Positions 45,149 to 55,492 are shown, counted from the first letter of the stretch. The stretch is DNA of 64,000 bases from Diphasiastrum complanatum (GCA_029204225.1 CM055109.1:29010361-29074360); one strand, 5' to 3'. Notes: a model not told the origin generated them from the letters alone. Translations and numbers: made by a program.

Positions 45149-45715
45149 TGCAAGAGTTTGACATGTCTATCAGATATAGACGTGGAAAATTCAATACAGT
45201 AGCAGATGCTCTTAGTAGAATGCCTATGATAAACGAGCTGAGATTTACTCAGATTCGTAATGAGTTACTCGAGTCCTTGAGAGGGAAATGCCAGCATGAT
45301 GCATTCTTCTCTACTATCTGGAACTCAGTCCAGAGCAGACAGTTACAGACTCCAGAACCAGTTCCCGGGGCTGGTGCCAGTTCATCCAAGAATACGGCAA
45401 CTTCCGTTGAGGATGATGATGAGTCCGAGTATACGTCGTCAGATGACGTTGAGGATTCTGAGCCTGTATTACCCAAGCAAACCCCAGTGGTTGAGGGTCA
45501 GTTGACTCAAGGATTCAAATGGAAACAATATTCCATTTAGGATGAGTACTTGCTCTATAGAGATAGTGTATGTGTCCCCAATTCAGAGGATTATAGGCAG
45601 CAGGTCCTATATGAATGTCATGACAATCCTAGTGCGGGACACCCAGGCATACAGAAGACCTATGAGCTTCTTCGTAGGCAATTTTTCTGGCCCAATAGTA
45701 TGTAACCAGTTGCCA
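45130..45715 (+). pseudogene. Gypsy RNase H tail, acidic linker and H2C2 zinc region
   Basis: WAELMQEFDMSIRYRRGKFN and TVADALSRMP are the RNase H end. An acidic, Ser-rich linker follows (SVEDDDESEYTSSDDVEDSE), then, after a TAG at 45538, DEYLLYRDSVCVPN and CHDNPSAGHPGIQKTYELLR, the integrase zinc-binding region, with frameshifts from about 45690. Confidence 0.8.
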
Positions 45716-45758
45716 GAAATGTCAAGTAAACAAAGCAGAGCGTTTAAAGGCAGGAGGG

Positions 45759-46448
45759 TTGTTGCATCCCTTAGAAATACCAGCTGGTAAATGGGAGAGT
45801 ATCTCCATGGATTTTATAGTAGGCCTGCCTAAAACCCAAAAGGGTAATGACGCTATATGGGTCACAGTTGACCGTCTGACCAAAATGGCTCATTTCATTC
45901 CGACCAAAACAACCGTTAGAGCTCCAGAGTTAGCGAGGTTGTTTGTAGACGGGCTATTTAAATTGTACGGTCTACCTTCCGGCATAGTCAGCGATCGGGA
46001 CAATAAGTTTACTGGAAATTTTCGGAGGGCAGTATTCCATCATCTCCATACTAAACTTAATATGAGTACCTCAGACCATCCACAGACGGACGGTCAAACA
46101 GAGAGGGTAAATCAAGTGTTGGAGGATATGCTTCGTGCATACGTCAGCAAGAAGCAAACAAATTGGGAGGAGTATCTCTCGATATTAGAGTTTGCTTATA
46201 ACAGTACTAAACATTCAGCTACGAGATACAGCCCATTTATGCTGATGTATGGTTTTCAGCCACGCTCACCCACAGCTGTAGGGTTTAAACAAGAAAAAGT
46301 TGAAGCAGCCAGAAACTTTTTAGAGGACCTAAACCAGATGATAGAACATGCAAGCGTAGCATTAGGCAGTCCCAGGATCGAGCCAGGCATTATGCAGATC
46401 CACACAGACGGGATGTGCAGTTCTTCACTGGTGAGAAAGTCTACTTGA
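45759..46448 (+). CDS. Gypsy integrase core
   Basis: A 229-codon open frame; the true protein would begin further upstream. It shows WESISMDFIVGLPKTQKGND (first catalytic Asp), FKLYGLPSGIVSDRDNKFTG (second Asp) and DHPQTDGQTERVNQVLEDML (catalytic Glu), so the D,D-35-E triad is intact. YSPFMLMYGFQPRSP is the following block. It acts in DNA insertion in relatives. The frame then shifts into the C-terminal part. Confidence 0.85.
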   Translation: MLHPLEIPAGKWESISMDFIVGLPKTQKGNDAIWVTVDRLTKMAHFIPTKTTVRAPELARLFVDGLFKLYGLPSGIVSDRDNKFTGNFRRAVFHHLHTKLNMSTSDHPQTDGQTERVNQVLEDMLRAYVSKKQTNWEEYLSILEFAYNSTKHSATRYSPFMLMYGFQPRSPTAVGFKQEKVEAARNFLEDLNQMIEHASVALGSPRIEPGIMQIHTDGMCSSSLVRKST

Positions 46449-46861
46449 GAGTCCCAGTCGACTCTAAAACCCTCAAATCAGGAGTGTGTGCTAAGTTGTC
46501 TTCAAGGTATTGTGGTCCCTTTACCATGAGTAGGAGACTAGGCGAGGTCACCTATGAACTAGAACTCCCACACAACAGTAAGGTTTTTCCAGTCTTTCAT
46601 GTAAGTCAGTTACGAAAAGCCTTAACCAAATCAGACAATCTGGTAGGGGATAGTGTTCTAGTTCTCCCATTGGATCCTCAACAACCTCCACATGAACCAG
46701 AGGAGATTCTTGATAGTAGAGAGACGCAGACTTGTCATACTCTATACCGAGAATATCTAGTTAAGTGGAATGATCAGCCTGTTGAGAATGCCACTTGGGA
46801 AAGAGGCAGCGTCCTTCGCAAGATTTTTCCAGACTTTGTCTTAGAGGACCAAGACGGTTGA
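46415..46861 (+). CDS. Gypsy integrase C-terminus with chromodomain
   Basis: 148-codon frame overlapping the integrase core in another frame, so one indel near 46420 has split the two. KVYLRVPVDSKTLKSGVCAK and VFPVFHVSQLRKAL form the SH3-like region. ILDSRETQTCHTLYREYLVK, WNDQPVENATWE form a chromodomain, which in such elements steers insertion to marked chromatin. Stop at 46859. Confidence 0.85.
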   Translation: MQFFTGEKVYLRVPVDSKTLKSGVCAKLSSRYCGPFTMSRRLGEVTYELELPHNSKVFPVFHVSQLRKALTKSDNLVGDSVLVLPLDPQQPPHEPEEILDSRETQTCHTLYREYLVKWNDQPVENATWERGSVLRKIFPDFVLEDQDG

Positions 46862-47205
46862 GTGTTACGAGCTCATAACCAGTGTCGAACCCTAGGGAAC
46901 ACAGATAGGTCAGATACCACAGTCAGGGTTGTGTCCAGTGTACATGACCAACAGGGCAAGACAGTGTGAGTAGTGTGCCCCAGCACGGTCCATAGCCATG
47001 GCGGGCCTTACACAGCCTAGGGACCCTGTCAGCAAGATAGGGCCCCCAGTTGGGTCCCGACGTGCAGTCGGCCACGTCAGTGCCACGTGGCCGACACTTG
47101 GCAGTAGCATGCTACCAGTCCTCACACTGGGCTAGGAGGGGCTTACTCTATATCAGGGAGTAGGCAAGGTTGGGTGGATGAGTTAGTGTTTGCCCTACTG
47201 TGGTG
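46862..47205. other. GC-rich region after the gypsy element, with G-box hairpin
   Basis: Probably untranslated region or LTR of the gypsy element. It has a perfect 10-base-pair hairpin (GTCGGCCACG at 47067-47076, CGTGGCCGAC at 47086-47095) that includes CACGTGGC (a G-box/ABRE core) and GCCGAC (a DRE/CRT core) on both strands. No polypurine tract was found. Confidence 0.45.
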
Positions 47206-47480
47206 TTAGGATGTATTACAGCTATGGTGTTGAAGATTTTCATCCAAAAACTTCTTAGCTCCTTCAATAGCATTTTGGGAGTTCAGAATACCTCTAACAT
47301 GAAGACGGCCCTCAGTGAATGCGGCTGAGATAAACGAAGGTGAAGGCGAAGTTGGAGAGATAGTTGTAGATGAACCTTTAAGAACATTTGCCATGATTGG
47401 ACAACAATATGGTGCTGTTCCACCTGACCTTCGAGTTGCTGAATTTTAGCTGAGGTAGCTATTTGGGAAGAAGTTTCACT
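47206..47480 (-). pseudogene. LINE copy Z, ORF1 fragment
   Basis: Minus strand: ETSSQIATSAKIQQLEGQVE (coiled coil) and, in shifted frame, HVRGILNSQNAIEGAKKFLD, which matches IRVRGIANGGKPLEEATDLL of LINE B ORF1. It starts immediately after the pyrimidine tail of copy X, so it is the next unit of the head-to-tail array. Confidence 0.55.
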
Positions 47481-47482
47481 TT

Positions 47483-48895
47483 TGATAGAGAAAGAAAAAA
47501 AGAAAGCTTTATTAATGTCTTTTCCATGCCAAAAGGCATATAAGACTAGTAAATGTACATGTCAAGTATGTGGTAACAATGGGAGCGTATAAAATGTCTC
47601 CGAAACAGTAAGAAAGAAACATCTACTATGAACGAAAATACATGTTGTAAGATATGTAGGAGCATAGTAAAGGATAACACTATCATCAAGTACTGCTAGT
47701 GCTGATGCTATAAAAAGATGTGATGCAAGCTGCAGCATGGGGGAGCTCTGGTAGTAGCTGACGTCGTCTAGGAATGTGAGAAGTGCATCTCCTCAGAAGA
47801 GGTTTGACGGTTCAGGCAGCAACATGGCTATGAATGGTGCGCGGTCTCTGATCTCTATGAATAGGTATGTCGTCCTCATCATCATCACATCATCATCAAG
47901 CTCTGGGTCGCGTCGTCTCCTCCTAGAGAAGAAGGAAGTAATCAGAGGATGAGGAATAATATGCTGAGATGTCTGACCTAGATTCCGTTGCAATAGGAAC
48001 ATCTTTCGTAACAAAAGTGGAACACACCGAGAATCCGCATATGCTATTAGGGATCATAGTGTGGTGGGCATGTCGCAAAACAAACAATAGTACCTCCCTC
48101 TGATCTCATAATAAACAGGGCATCGAAAGATAAAATACTCCTCAGACTCCACCTCGCCCAAAGAGCATAATTGGCAAATCCGCTCCCCCCTAGGAATACC
48201 ATGGATCTCCCAGTCTCAATCGCTAGTTGATGCGATGACACATGGAGCTGGCCCAATGTAAATCTGAGGCTGTGTAACAAATCTGAATCCAAATAGTGTG
48301 GCAGGCCTGGGACCCCTGCTATGTGTAGCTCAATAAACTGAGTTTGGTAGAAGTCAAGCTTAACCCCTAACTGTCGGCTCCAAGTACGACCAAGATATGC
48401 TCGATATAAAAAGCGTCTGATATATCGATGAGTACTTGAGGGGAGCTCTGTAATGGAGATACCAAAGGACTCACGGAGGAGGTGAGATGCTTGAGAAAAC
48501 CATGACAATCTCTAACCCTGATCATGAAGACCTTGTGAGGGAGTAGTGCTATCTGCTGATATCTCCTATCTGCATTTGGAAGTGCTTGGACTCTTTGAAT
48601 ATATGTAATAAGCTGGAAAGCTACATCTATCTGTATAGGTGGAACAACAAACTCAACAAGAATGATCTCATGCGGAACAGAAGGCTTCGCCCGAATCACA
48701 CGAGCTAACATGGTGGTCTGTAATCTCAATATACTGGCCCAGTGTGAGGAAGAAAGATCGGTACACCATGTCTCTGCTACATATAAAGCTGTGGGTGACA
48801 ATGGTATCAAAGAGTCGACACTTATTCCGAGCATCCCGAATGGACTTCCGGAAGCAAAACTGCTCTAGTTGAACAAGGGAGGCATGCCCGTGCCC
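47483..48895 (-). mobile_element. LINE X, 3' part (ORF2 C-terminus and tail)
   Basis: Minus strand from GKGHGHASLVQLEQFCFRKS through TALYVAETWCTDLSSSHWAS, RRFLYRAYLGRTWSRQLGVK and the zinc-finger region (here damaged) to the PIP-like HPLITSFFSRRRRR (47928-47951) and CITSFYSISTSST (47710-47724 core) before the stop. The 3' end has hairpin ATGCC-tttt-GGCAT and ACATTAATAAAG, and leads into a CTTTCTTTTTTC pyrimidine run. Frameshifts break ORF2 several times. Confidence 0.8.
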
Positions 48896-48939
48896 TTGGT
48901 AGTGATGAGATGAGAGTTACCAGGACTTTCGAGGACAGT

Positions 48940-49141
48940 TTAGGACCTATTATCCCATAATGATGTGGTATTGGTCTCCCCGATCAGAGAGGAGTTACAG
49001 CGGCAGTTGGATTGCTTACATGACTTTTGTAACAAGTAGGGCCTAGGGGTGAACATTGGGAAGAGCAAGGTTATGGTCTTCAACACTTCTCGAGCCTTCA
49101 TGCAACGACAAGAGCTCACTCTTGATGGACAAATCCTAGAT
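48940..49141 (+). mobile_element. Inverted 5' segment of LINE X
   Basis: On the plus strand it reads LGVNIGKSKVMVFNTSRAFM, then QRQELTLDGQILD, the ORF2 part just upstream of the sequence where the minus-strand piece of copy X begins. Its opposite orientation next to the 3' part, with about 90 bases lost between, is the pattern made by twin priming during LINE insertion. Confidence 0.65.
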
Positions 49142-49896
49142 ATGCCCCTGCTCTGTGAATATGATGATATATAAAGAAAGATCATGGTATGGTGAGCCAA
49201 TGCCCTCAGTAAAAGATGAAGACTCTGGAGGAAAGTAACATGCTGCGACAAAAAGGTCTCTGTGCAAACCAATATCTTGGTCCACAATACGAATTCATAT
49301 GTACGTGCATGCTCATCGTGCCGGATGAACTCGATGCTCGAGTGAAGAGATTCCTTGTATAAGCATGCAACCCCTCCAGATGCACGATCACTAGCTGATC
49401 TAGTCTCAGGTCTGTATACGAAATCCCATCTGTATCCTGGAAAAGTGGGAAGTCCTCGCTCCGGGCTCTCATGAGTTTCCATAAACAACAATGCATCTCG
49501 GCCAGTGATGAAGTTAATCAAGTCAGCCAGCAGTGGATGATGAGTGTATACCATCACAATTCCATACTCCAATCTGGAGATGGTGTGGATGGGGTCCCGG
49601 GATACTCCCAAACCTGGGGACCCCAAATCCCTATCTCTGTGAACCGTCAGGAGCACTATCATAAAAGCGAACTCGTCCATCCCGGTATATAGCGTGGCTA
49701 CCTGACTTTTCGGCTTTCTAGAAGGCCTTATGCCTTTCCTCCACCTAGATATATGTGAGGTCGTCATCCAGAAAAAAAGTGATACCACGTAGCTTAGCTC
49801 TGCATCGTAGAGCCTCTTGGCGACTGTCCAAAGAAGTGAAATGGATAATCAGTGTGGCTGCATCTCTAGTAGTCCTCCATGCAGTATCCAACCCAT

Positions 49897-49898
<2 letters not shown>
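49142..49898 (-). pseudogene. LINE copy with ORF1 end, TAG and endonuclease start
   Basis: Minus strand, starting directly at the (CT)n tail of copy Y with GLDTAWRTTRDAATLIIHFT (ORF1, 5' truncated) and ITFFLDDDLTYI. In the frame that ends DSAPDGSQR a single TAG (near 49632) is followed in frame by GFGVPRFGSIPG and IGVWNCDGIHSSS, the endonuclease start without an ATG. ALLFMETHESPE and SGGVACLYKESLHSS follow in shifted frame. It is cut at 49142 by the LINE X insertion. Confidence 0.75.
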
Positions 49899-49984
<86 letters not shown>

Positions 49985-50006
49985 GCTAGAGAGAGAGAGA
50001 GAGAGC
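49899..50006. repeat. (GA)n tract, the CT tail of LINE Y
   Basis: About 108 bases of nearly pure GA (CT on the minus strand). It is the tail of LINE Y and at the same time the 5' border of the next LINE copy. Confidence 0.9.
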
Positions 50007-50197
50007 TTTATTAATGTCTTTTCCATGCTTGAAGGCATATAAGACTAGTAAATGTACATGTCAAGTATGTGGTAACCATAGGAGCATATGAAACGTCTCC
50101 AAAACAATAACAAAAGTAGCAAGTCTAGAGCTAAAGCTATAAACTGAAATAGATGTGATGCTAAAGAAACAAGTGGGAGCATGTATACTGCTAACAG

Positions 50198-50557
50198 TCA
50201 TGAGTGAGGTATGACGCTATCATCTAGTCCTGTCCTACTGGTGCTGATGCTATAGAAGGATGTAATACGGCCTGCGGCATGAAGGGCCACTGGTGGTCTC
50301 TGACGTCGTCTGAGAGGATGAAGAGGTCTCCTCGTGATAGGTCGCGTAGCTCGTGTTGCAACATGGGTATGTGTGTGACGCTGTCTCTGGTCTCTGTGGG
50401 CAAGTAGGTCATCATCATCATCGTCGTCACCGTCATCAAATCGTCCCCTCCTCCTAGAGAAGAAAGAAGTGATCTGAGGCTGAGAAACCTGTGTGGCTTG
50501 GGCTGTCTGATACAAATCCTGTCGTAGTATAAACATCTCTCGTATCATGAGTGCCAC
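50198..50557 (-). pseudogene. LINE Y ORF2 C-terminal piece with two PIP-like motifs
   Basis: 119-codon frame. REMFILRQDLYQ links to the upstream part; QPQITSFFSRRR (residues 26-37) fits the PIP-box pattern Q-x-x-[ILM]-x-x-F-F with trailing basic residues. A run of Asp (GDDDDDDD) and a basic, Arg-rich linker follow, and GRITSFYSIS (residues 96-105) is the second, weaker motif. The equivalent of LINE B has the same two motifs and a similar basic spacer. Confidence 0.7.
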
Positions 50558-50560
50558 GCA

Positions 50561-51627
50561 TCAGGAATCCTCATAAGCTATGAGCGATCGTAAGGTGACA
50601 GGTGTGTCTCGGAACAAACAGTGGTATCGCCCTCTGATCTCGTAATATACCGGGCACCTAAAGATAAAGTGCTCATCTGACTCCACCTCCTCTAAAGAGC
50701 ATAACTGGCAAATCCGCTCCTCTCTCGGGGTACCCTGGAATCTACCAGTCTCAATAGCCAACTGATGTGATGATACGTGGAGCTGTCCCAATGTAAATCT
50801 GAGGCAATGTGATAGTCTCGAGTCCAAATAATGCGGTAAGACCGGGAACCCTGCTATGTCAAGCTCAATAAAATGAGTCCAGTAGTAGTTGGGTTTAACC
50901 CCAAGCTGTCGCCCCCAAGTACGGTCGAGATATGCCCGATATAAGATGCGCCTGATATACTGATGAGTACCGGAGGGGAGCTCGGTAATGGAGATACCAA
51001 ATGACTCAAGGAGGAACTGGGATGCCTGAGAGAACCATGATAGTCGATAACTCTGGTCATGAAGAAAGTGTGAGGAAACAAGTGCTGTCTGTGTATATCT
51101 CATATCCTCATCGGGCAGAGCCTGGATTCTCTGAATGTATGTGATAAGCTGGAACGCGGCATATATCTGAATAGGTGGAACGACAAACTCTGCAAGAAGG
51201 AGGGCTTCGCCCGAATCATACGAGCTAACATGGTGGTCTGCAATCGTGAAATGCTGGCCCAATGTGATGAAGGGAGGCCGGTATACCATGTCTCTGCTGC
51301 ATATAAGGCTGTGGGGGTGACAATAGTATCAAAGAGTCTACACTTACTGTGAGCATCTCGGATGAGCTTCCTGAAACAGAACCGCTCAAGCTGAACAAGA
51401 GAGGAATGCCCCTTCCCAAGTCGGGTGGTGGCAGCTTGCCGCATGCTGAAGGTAGGACCAGAAAAGAGTATCTCCAAATAGGTATAAGAGGAAACTACCT
51501 CTAAGGCCTGTCCATCTAGGATGAGCTCCTGGCGCTGCATGAAGGCTCGAGAAGTGTTGAAGACCATAACCTTGGTCTTTGCAGTGTTCACCCCCAACCC
51601 CCATTGGTACAAAATCCCTATAAACAA
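50561..51627 (-). pseudogene. LINE Y ORF2 post-RT region and zinc finger
   Basis: Two overlapping frames joined by a shift near 51180. GVNTAKTKVMVFNTSRAFMQ, EVVSSYTYLEILFSGPTFS, SLVQLERFCFRKLIRDA and ARMIRAKPS form the RT thumb and linker. RICQLCSLEEVESDEHFIFR with the next Cys gives the CxxC...H-x4-C finger, widespread at the end of plant LINE ORF2. TGA near 50566 replaces the Arg codon of LINE B at the same place. Confidence 0.8.
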
Positions 51628-52750
51628 TCCAGCTGCCTCTGCAAACCCTCTCTGGTCGGAGATACTAGTACTACATCAGCTGCATAAAGGAGAATAGCAA
51701 TCAGAATGGTGCCAAGTCTACAGCCACCCCCGCCACACTGTGAGATGACTCGCTCTAACTCAAAGAGAACCGGTGAAAGAGAGCACCCCTGTTTCACCCC
51801 AGTGGTGCTCCAAATGTGATTAGATAGACCATTGCTATGTCGGAAACATCCAAGACCTTCTCATAAAGAGCCATCACTGCTAAAACAATATCCCGTGGAG
51901 AAACCAAGGTCACGAAGTCTCTGAATGAGCAGGGAGCGTGGTACAAAATCGAAGGCTTTCCTGAAATCTACAAAACAGCAGTAAACCCTCTCTCTTTCCT
52001 GTTCTTAGCTTCCTCAATCAAGGTTCGAAGTGTAAAAATATGGTCAGTGGTAGAATAATGAGATTGGAAACCTGCCTGCCCCAATGCATGTAATCTCCGA
52101 GATTCCGCCTTTGAACTCACTGCAGACTAGAGTATGGTACCATAGAGCTTTGTGCAAACATGTCCGATCATGATGGTGCGGTAATTACCAGGAATCATGG
52201 GATCACCATTTTTATCAATAGGGTGGATGATGTTGGTGCACCAGGATGAGGGGAAACCAGAGACAACGGCGGAATTGAGGAGAGTGGCTAGTGTGGGAGC
52301 AAGGAGGTCGGAAGCATGGGTTAGGAGTTCAGATTCAAGGTCTTCGATATCTCTTGCTTTATGGGACTTCATTCTCTTGATGGCCGTAAGTACCATGTCA
52401 AATGTGAAGAAGGTGAACTCAGAGGGGCGCGAGGAGATAGAGATGGGTGTGTCAGTGGGTATGGTATATAGTTTGGTAGCATATTCGGTCCATATGCGAA
52501 GGTCATCCAGGAGGGGTGGTGGAACACGAGGGATAAACTCACGCCATAAGGCGCCTGAAGAGGAACTGAAGAGAAGATCAACAAGACGCGTTCCTTCGGA
52601 GTCATCACAGATACGCTTTTTTCGGCGGAGTGTGCGACGGTAAGAGCGCCTGGCGGAGTGGAGGAGATGAGGATCGTTAGTGCGGGCATGGGTGACAAGC
52701 TGATGAAGAGAGCGACATTCAGCATCATACCACGGGGGGTGTGTGGTCAT
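51628..52750 (-). pseudogene. LINE Y reverse transcriptase, catalytically altered
   Basis: The 5' part (52750-52127) is open: PPWYDAECRSLHQLVTHART, KSHKARDIEDLESELLTHA, SWCTNIIHPIDKNGDPMIPG, NYRTIMIGHVCTKLYGTIL. The core (52120-51640) is broken into frames: HALGQAGFQSHYST, DFRKAFDFVPRSLLIQRL, TTGVKQGCSLSPVLFELE and ILLYAADVVLVSPTREGL. The YADD aspartate is Ala in this copy. Confidence 0.82.
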
Positions 52751-53590
52751 ATCGATGAGGAGCGGGTGCCTATGCTTTTATGGGGTTTAGATGGAAAAGC
52801 AAGGGAAGCAGCGGTATGAAGAGAATGCTAAGAAAGGCAGCTTGAGTCTCAACTGTACTATCGTGAGGGAAGGAATGGAGCAAGGAGGTTAGGAACTCCT
52901 AGTAGACTGTTGTATAGAGAGAACTGAATGTATACCTGGGTGCCCGAGTAAGCAGGGGGTGTGAGGATGGCTGGGGAGGTGGGAGGCGGCCGATAGCGAA
53001 GGAGAGAAAGGAGTGATCAGAGAGAGTGGTGGGAGATACATAAAAATCAGAGATGAGAGGTATGGAAGATGGTGATCCCATGAGGTAATCCACAACACTA
53101 TGTCCACCACTGTGAGGGTGACAAGTATAACTGTCGGATTTTGGCCAACAAGTTAGGCCATTGTAAATGGCCAACTCATGGGCCTCTCCAAACTACAACA
53201 TATGCTCACCGTAAGGGGTAGTAGGTCCCAAGCTGTCCTCTGAAATCCTGGTAACTCCCATGTCATCGCTGTCAAGGGCATGAACGTGGAGCTGGTCGGT
53301 GATGTCATAAAACTCTGACTGCCGTGAAGAGGTTCGGGCTTTAAGGCCCGAAGTATCCTGCCCTGTAGCATAGGTCGTGGAGCAAAAATCCACTGAAAAC
53401 CAGAACTGTGCAGAAGTGGGTGTGTGGAAGACTCATATGTCTCTGCAAAAAGTAGAAAATCAGCCGAACATAGATAGGTGTCAAGATCAGCCGCTGTAGA
53501 AGAGGTGGAGAGGCCGCCGCAATTCCAAAAACCGATGTGACGATAGCCGGGGCTATTGGGCTGCTCCCATGCCCGAGTACCCCAACTTCC
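52750..53590 (-). pseudogene. LINE Y endonuclease region
   Basis: In shifting frames: an IGFWNCGG-like start near 53530, KARTSSRQSEFYDITDQLHV (53340-53290), LAIYNGLTCWPKSDSYTCHP and HSGGHSVVDYLMGSPSS, and TLSDHSFLSFAIG, which carries the SDH catalytic block. The ETHE and GDFNAR blocks are lost or scrambled. Confidence 0.75.
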
Positions 53591-53905
53591 TATTGACGCT
53601 TGGAGAAAGAGCGAGGGTTGCCATTTGTAAATACCACCCGCTGTTGTTTTGTCCTTGCCTCCTGAATAATAGTTTTACGCTGTAACCATTGGCAGTGAGT
53701 AAGGTCATCATCTATGTAAATCTGAGAGCGTCGGAGAGTACGACGCGCACGAAGACTTGTCTGCCGGTCGTCCATAGTTTTGAATTTGACAAATAATACC
53801 TTCGGATCATGTTGGAGGCGCCAAGCGTACTGGATACCTGGAACTGAGAGCCCCATGCGTGAAGTAAACAAAGAGGTAACTTGGTCCAATGCTGAGGGGA
53901 CTACC

Positions 53906-54120
53906 ATAGTGTCAAAGAGTCGGCACTTACTAGTTGCATCCCTAATGTGTGAGCTGAAATATATTCTCTTGTCACACGAAAGTGTCATGCTTTGACCATG
54001 GTTTGTACTTACAACCATCTTGATCAGAAGAAACCTACGGTTCACTGTACTAGAGCAATTGGTGATGGTGGTGATTAGCTGCACAGGATGGCCACTAGTT
54101 CTGAGTTTGTGGCATACCAT
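53906..54120 (-). pseudogene. LINE ORF2 fragment joined to LINE Y ORF1
   Basis: Minus strand: HIRDATSKCRLFDTMVVPSA, matching RDAHSKCRLFDTIVTPTA of LINE Y's own post-RT region. It is fused in frame to the truncated ORF1 of Y near 53905 with no CT repeat between. A plus-strand bit at 54140-54230 (FQRQAAELVEVFTIFCARW) may be another RT-end fragment. Confidence 0.55.
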
Positions 54121-54239
54121 AGCAGACTGCCTCCAGAGTGTTGGATCTTACGAGGACTTTCAAAGGCAAGCGGCTGAATTAGTAGAGGTGTTTACTATAT
54201 TTTGCGCACGGTGGATAGAGAGAGTTGCACCCTTGGCCC

Positions 54240-55492
54240 CATATATGAGTCACCCCATATATGAGTCAACGCACCATATTGGGGAGATTTTCAGCCAGTC
54301 TCTTTCGTATAAGACAAGGTACTCATTTGTGTATCCGTTCTCTTTTGTATTCTCTATAATCTTATGGGTTTATTATGTATGCATTGTGTGAAATCTAAAC
54401 TTTCAACCACTTTTTACAAACACTGTGGAGCTCCTATCCAATGTCAATTTCATTGTATTATGAATGTAGTAGTTAGTTAGTTCTCTTAATGCAGAATGCT
54501 GTCTGAGTTCATGATTCTGCTATAGTTGAAAGTTCGCAAATTGTGTCTACTTTGATAGTAGATGTTAATATGCTTATTAGTTGCTAACTCACACATATTC
54601 TTGGAGTGAGCAGTACTTTTTTGAAAGCACTGTAACCTTATGTTTAGTGCAATTTCAAGCACTATATTTCAGCTTTTAAATACCCCCTGAAATCTTCATA
54701 AAAAATAAAAGAGAACATAATTTTCACTTTACGTTTTATAAAAAAGTGGCAAAAGTACCAAAGCATTCTTGTACGCTTGTTCCCCACTCTTTCTGGATTG
54801 CTTTGCATCTATAGAGCTGGATAGTATTTTGGATATCAATAAGAAAAGCACGCGATGTCTTCTTCATGAGGGCCCGGCCTACTTACAAAGTCAGAGATCA
54901 TCAACTCTTTCAGGCATATTATGAACTATTCGCGATGACATCCTCTGCTCTCGTTAAATATATACTCACCTCCCATGAGTAAGTTTAGGTCACATGTATA
55001 AAGATACCTCCACATTTAATCTGATGACCAAGTTGTTGAGTATAAATCAATTCTCTGGTGGTGAAAGACAGATATGGTCATGATGGCTAGTACTAAAGAG
55101 CAAAACCTATCACATGAAGTTCCTAATTCCTCATCAAACCTAAGGAACAGACGTGTAGAGTATTCTATCATCATGTGCTTTCCATTTCAAATTTAAAATG
55201 CTTGTTGCTGTGTTGTTTCCAATGGATTTCATTGGAAAAATCTGTAGCATTTGTACTTCTTAAATGTCTCAGATTCCATAAGATCAGGTGTTTTTTCATC
55301 GCTCTTGGTAGTCGATAATTTTGGGATGCTTTAAGTAGTTTCATGTGATTGCATTTATTTCTCGTAGTCAGTAGTTACTATAAGCAACTCAAATTGAAAT
55401 TCCAATTTTTCTGTTTTCTTGGGCTGAAGTTGGTAGCAAAGGTCCCTTTTTTGATACTCAAGCTGTTACTGATGCTTGAAGGGTGAGTGCAG
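54240..55492. other. Intron stretch without recognised elements
   Basis: AT-rich; nothing coding or repetitive was recognised on either strand before exon 11. Confidence 0.6.

Larger units (their letters stand above)
43561..46861 (+). mobile_element. Ty3/gypsy element lacking reverse transcriptase
   Basis: Gag and pol pieces in order on the plus strand: gag (43561-44330), a CCHC knuckle, protease, then directly the tail of RNase H, an acidic linker, the H2C2 zinc region, integrase core, SH3-like end and chromodomain. RT and most of RNase H are absent between about 45100 and 45140. Several stops and shifts separate the frames. LTRs were not identified on either side; the upstream region 43020-43560 and the GC-rich region 46862-47205 are the likely places. 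Confidence 0.85.
50007..53905 (-). mobile_element. LINE Y, long but inactive copy
   Basis: Minus strand: ORF1 C-terminus (53905-53590), TAG, endonuclease (53560-52750), reverse transcriptase (52750-51620), post-RT region and zinc finger (51620-50561), PIP-like motifs (50482-50252) and 3' end (hairpin ATGCC-ttca-AGCAT, ACATTAATAAAG). The copy is 5' truncated. Disabling changes: YADD has become YAAD at 51678-51680, a CGA-to-TGA type stop near 50566, and several frameshifts. Confidence 0.88.
40494..55492 (+). other. PDS5 intron 10 (15.0 kb), filled with nested elements
   Basis: The largest intron. In order it has a gypsy integrase fragment, two LINE fragments, a gypsy element without RT, and an antisense head-to-tail LINE array. 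Bases 40494-41636, 42000-42424, 43018-43560 and 54240-55492 show no recognisable coding sequence. Acceptor GTGCAG at 55492. Coding sequence continues exactly in phase across it. Confidence 0.85.

Noticed and set aside
54020-54391. 123-codon plus frame before exon 11
   Set aside because: Part is antisense to a LINE fragment, part resembles an RT end; no PDS5 similarity.
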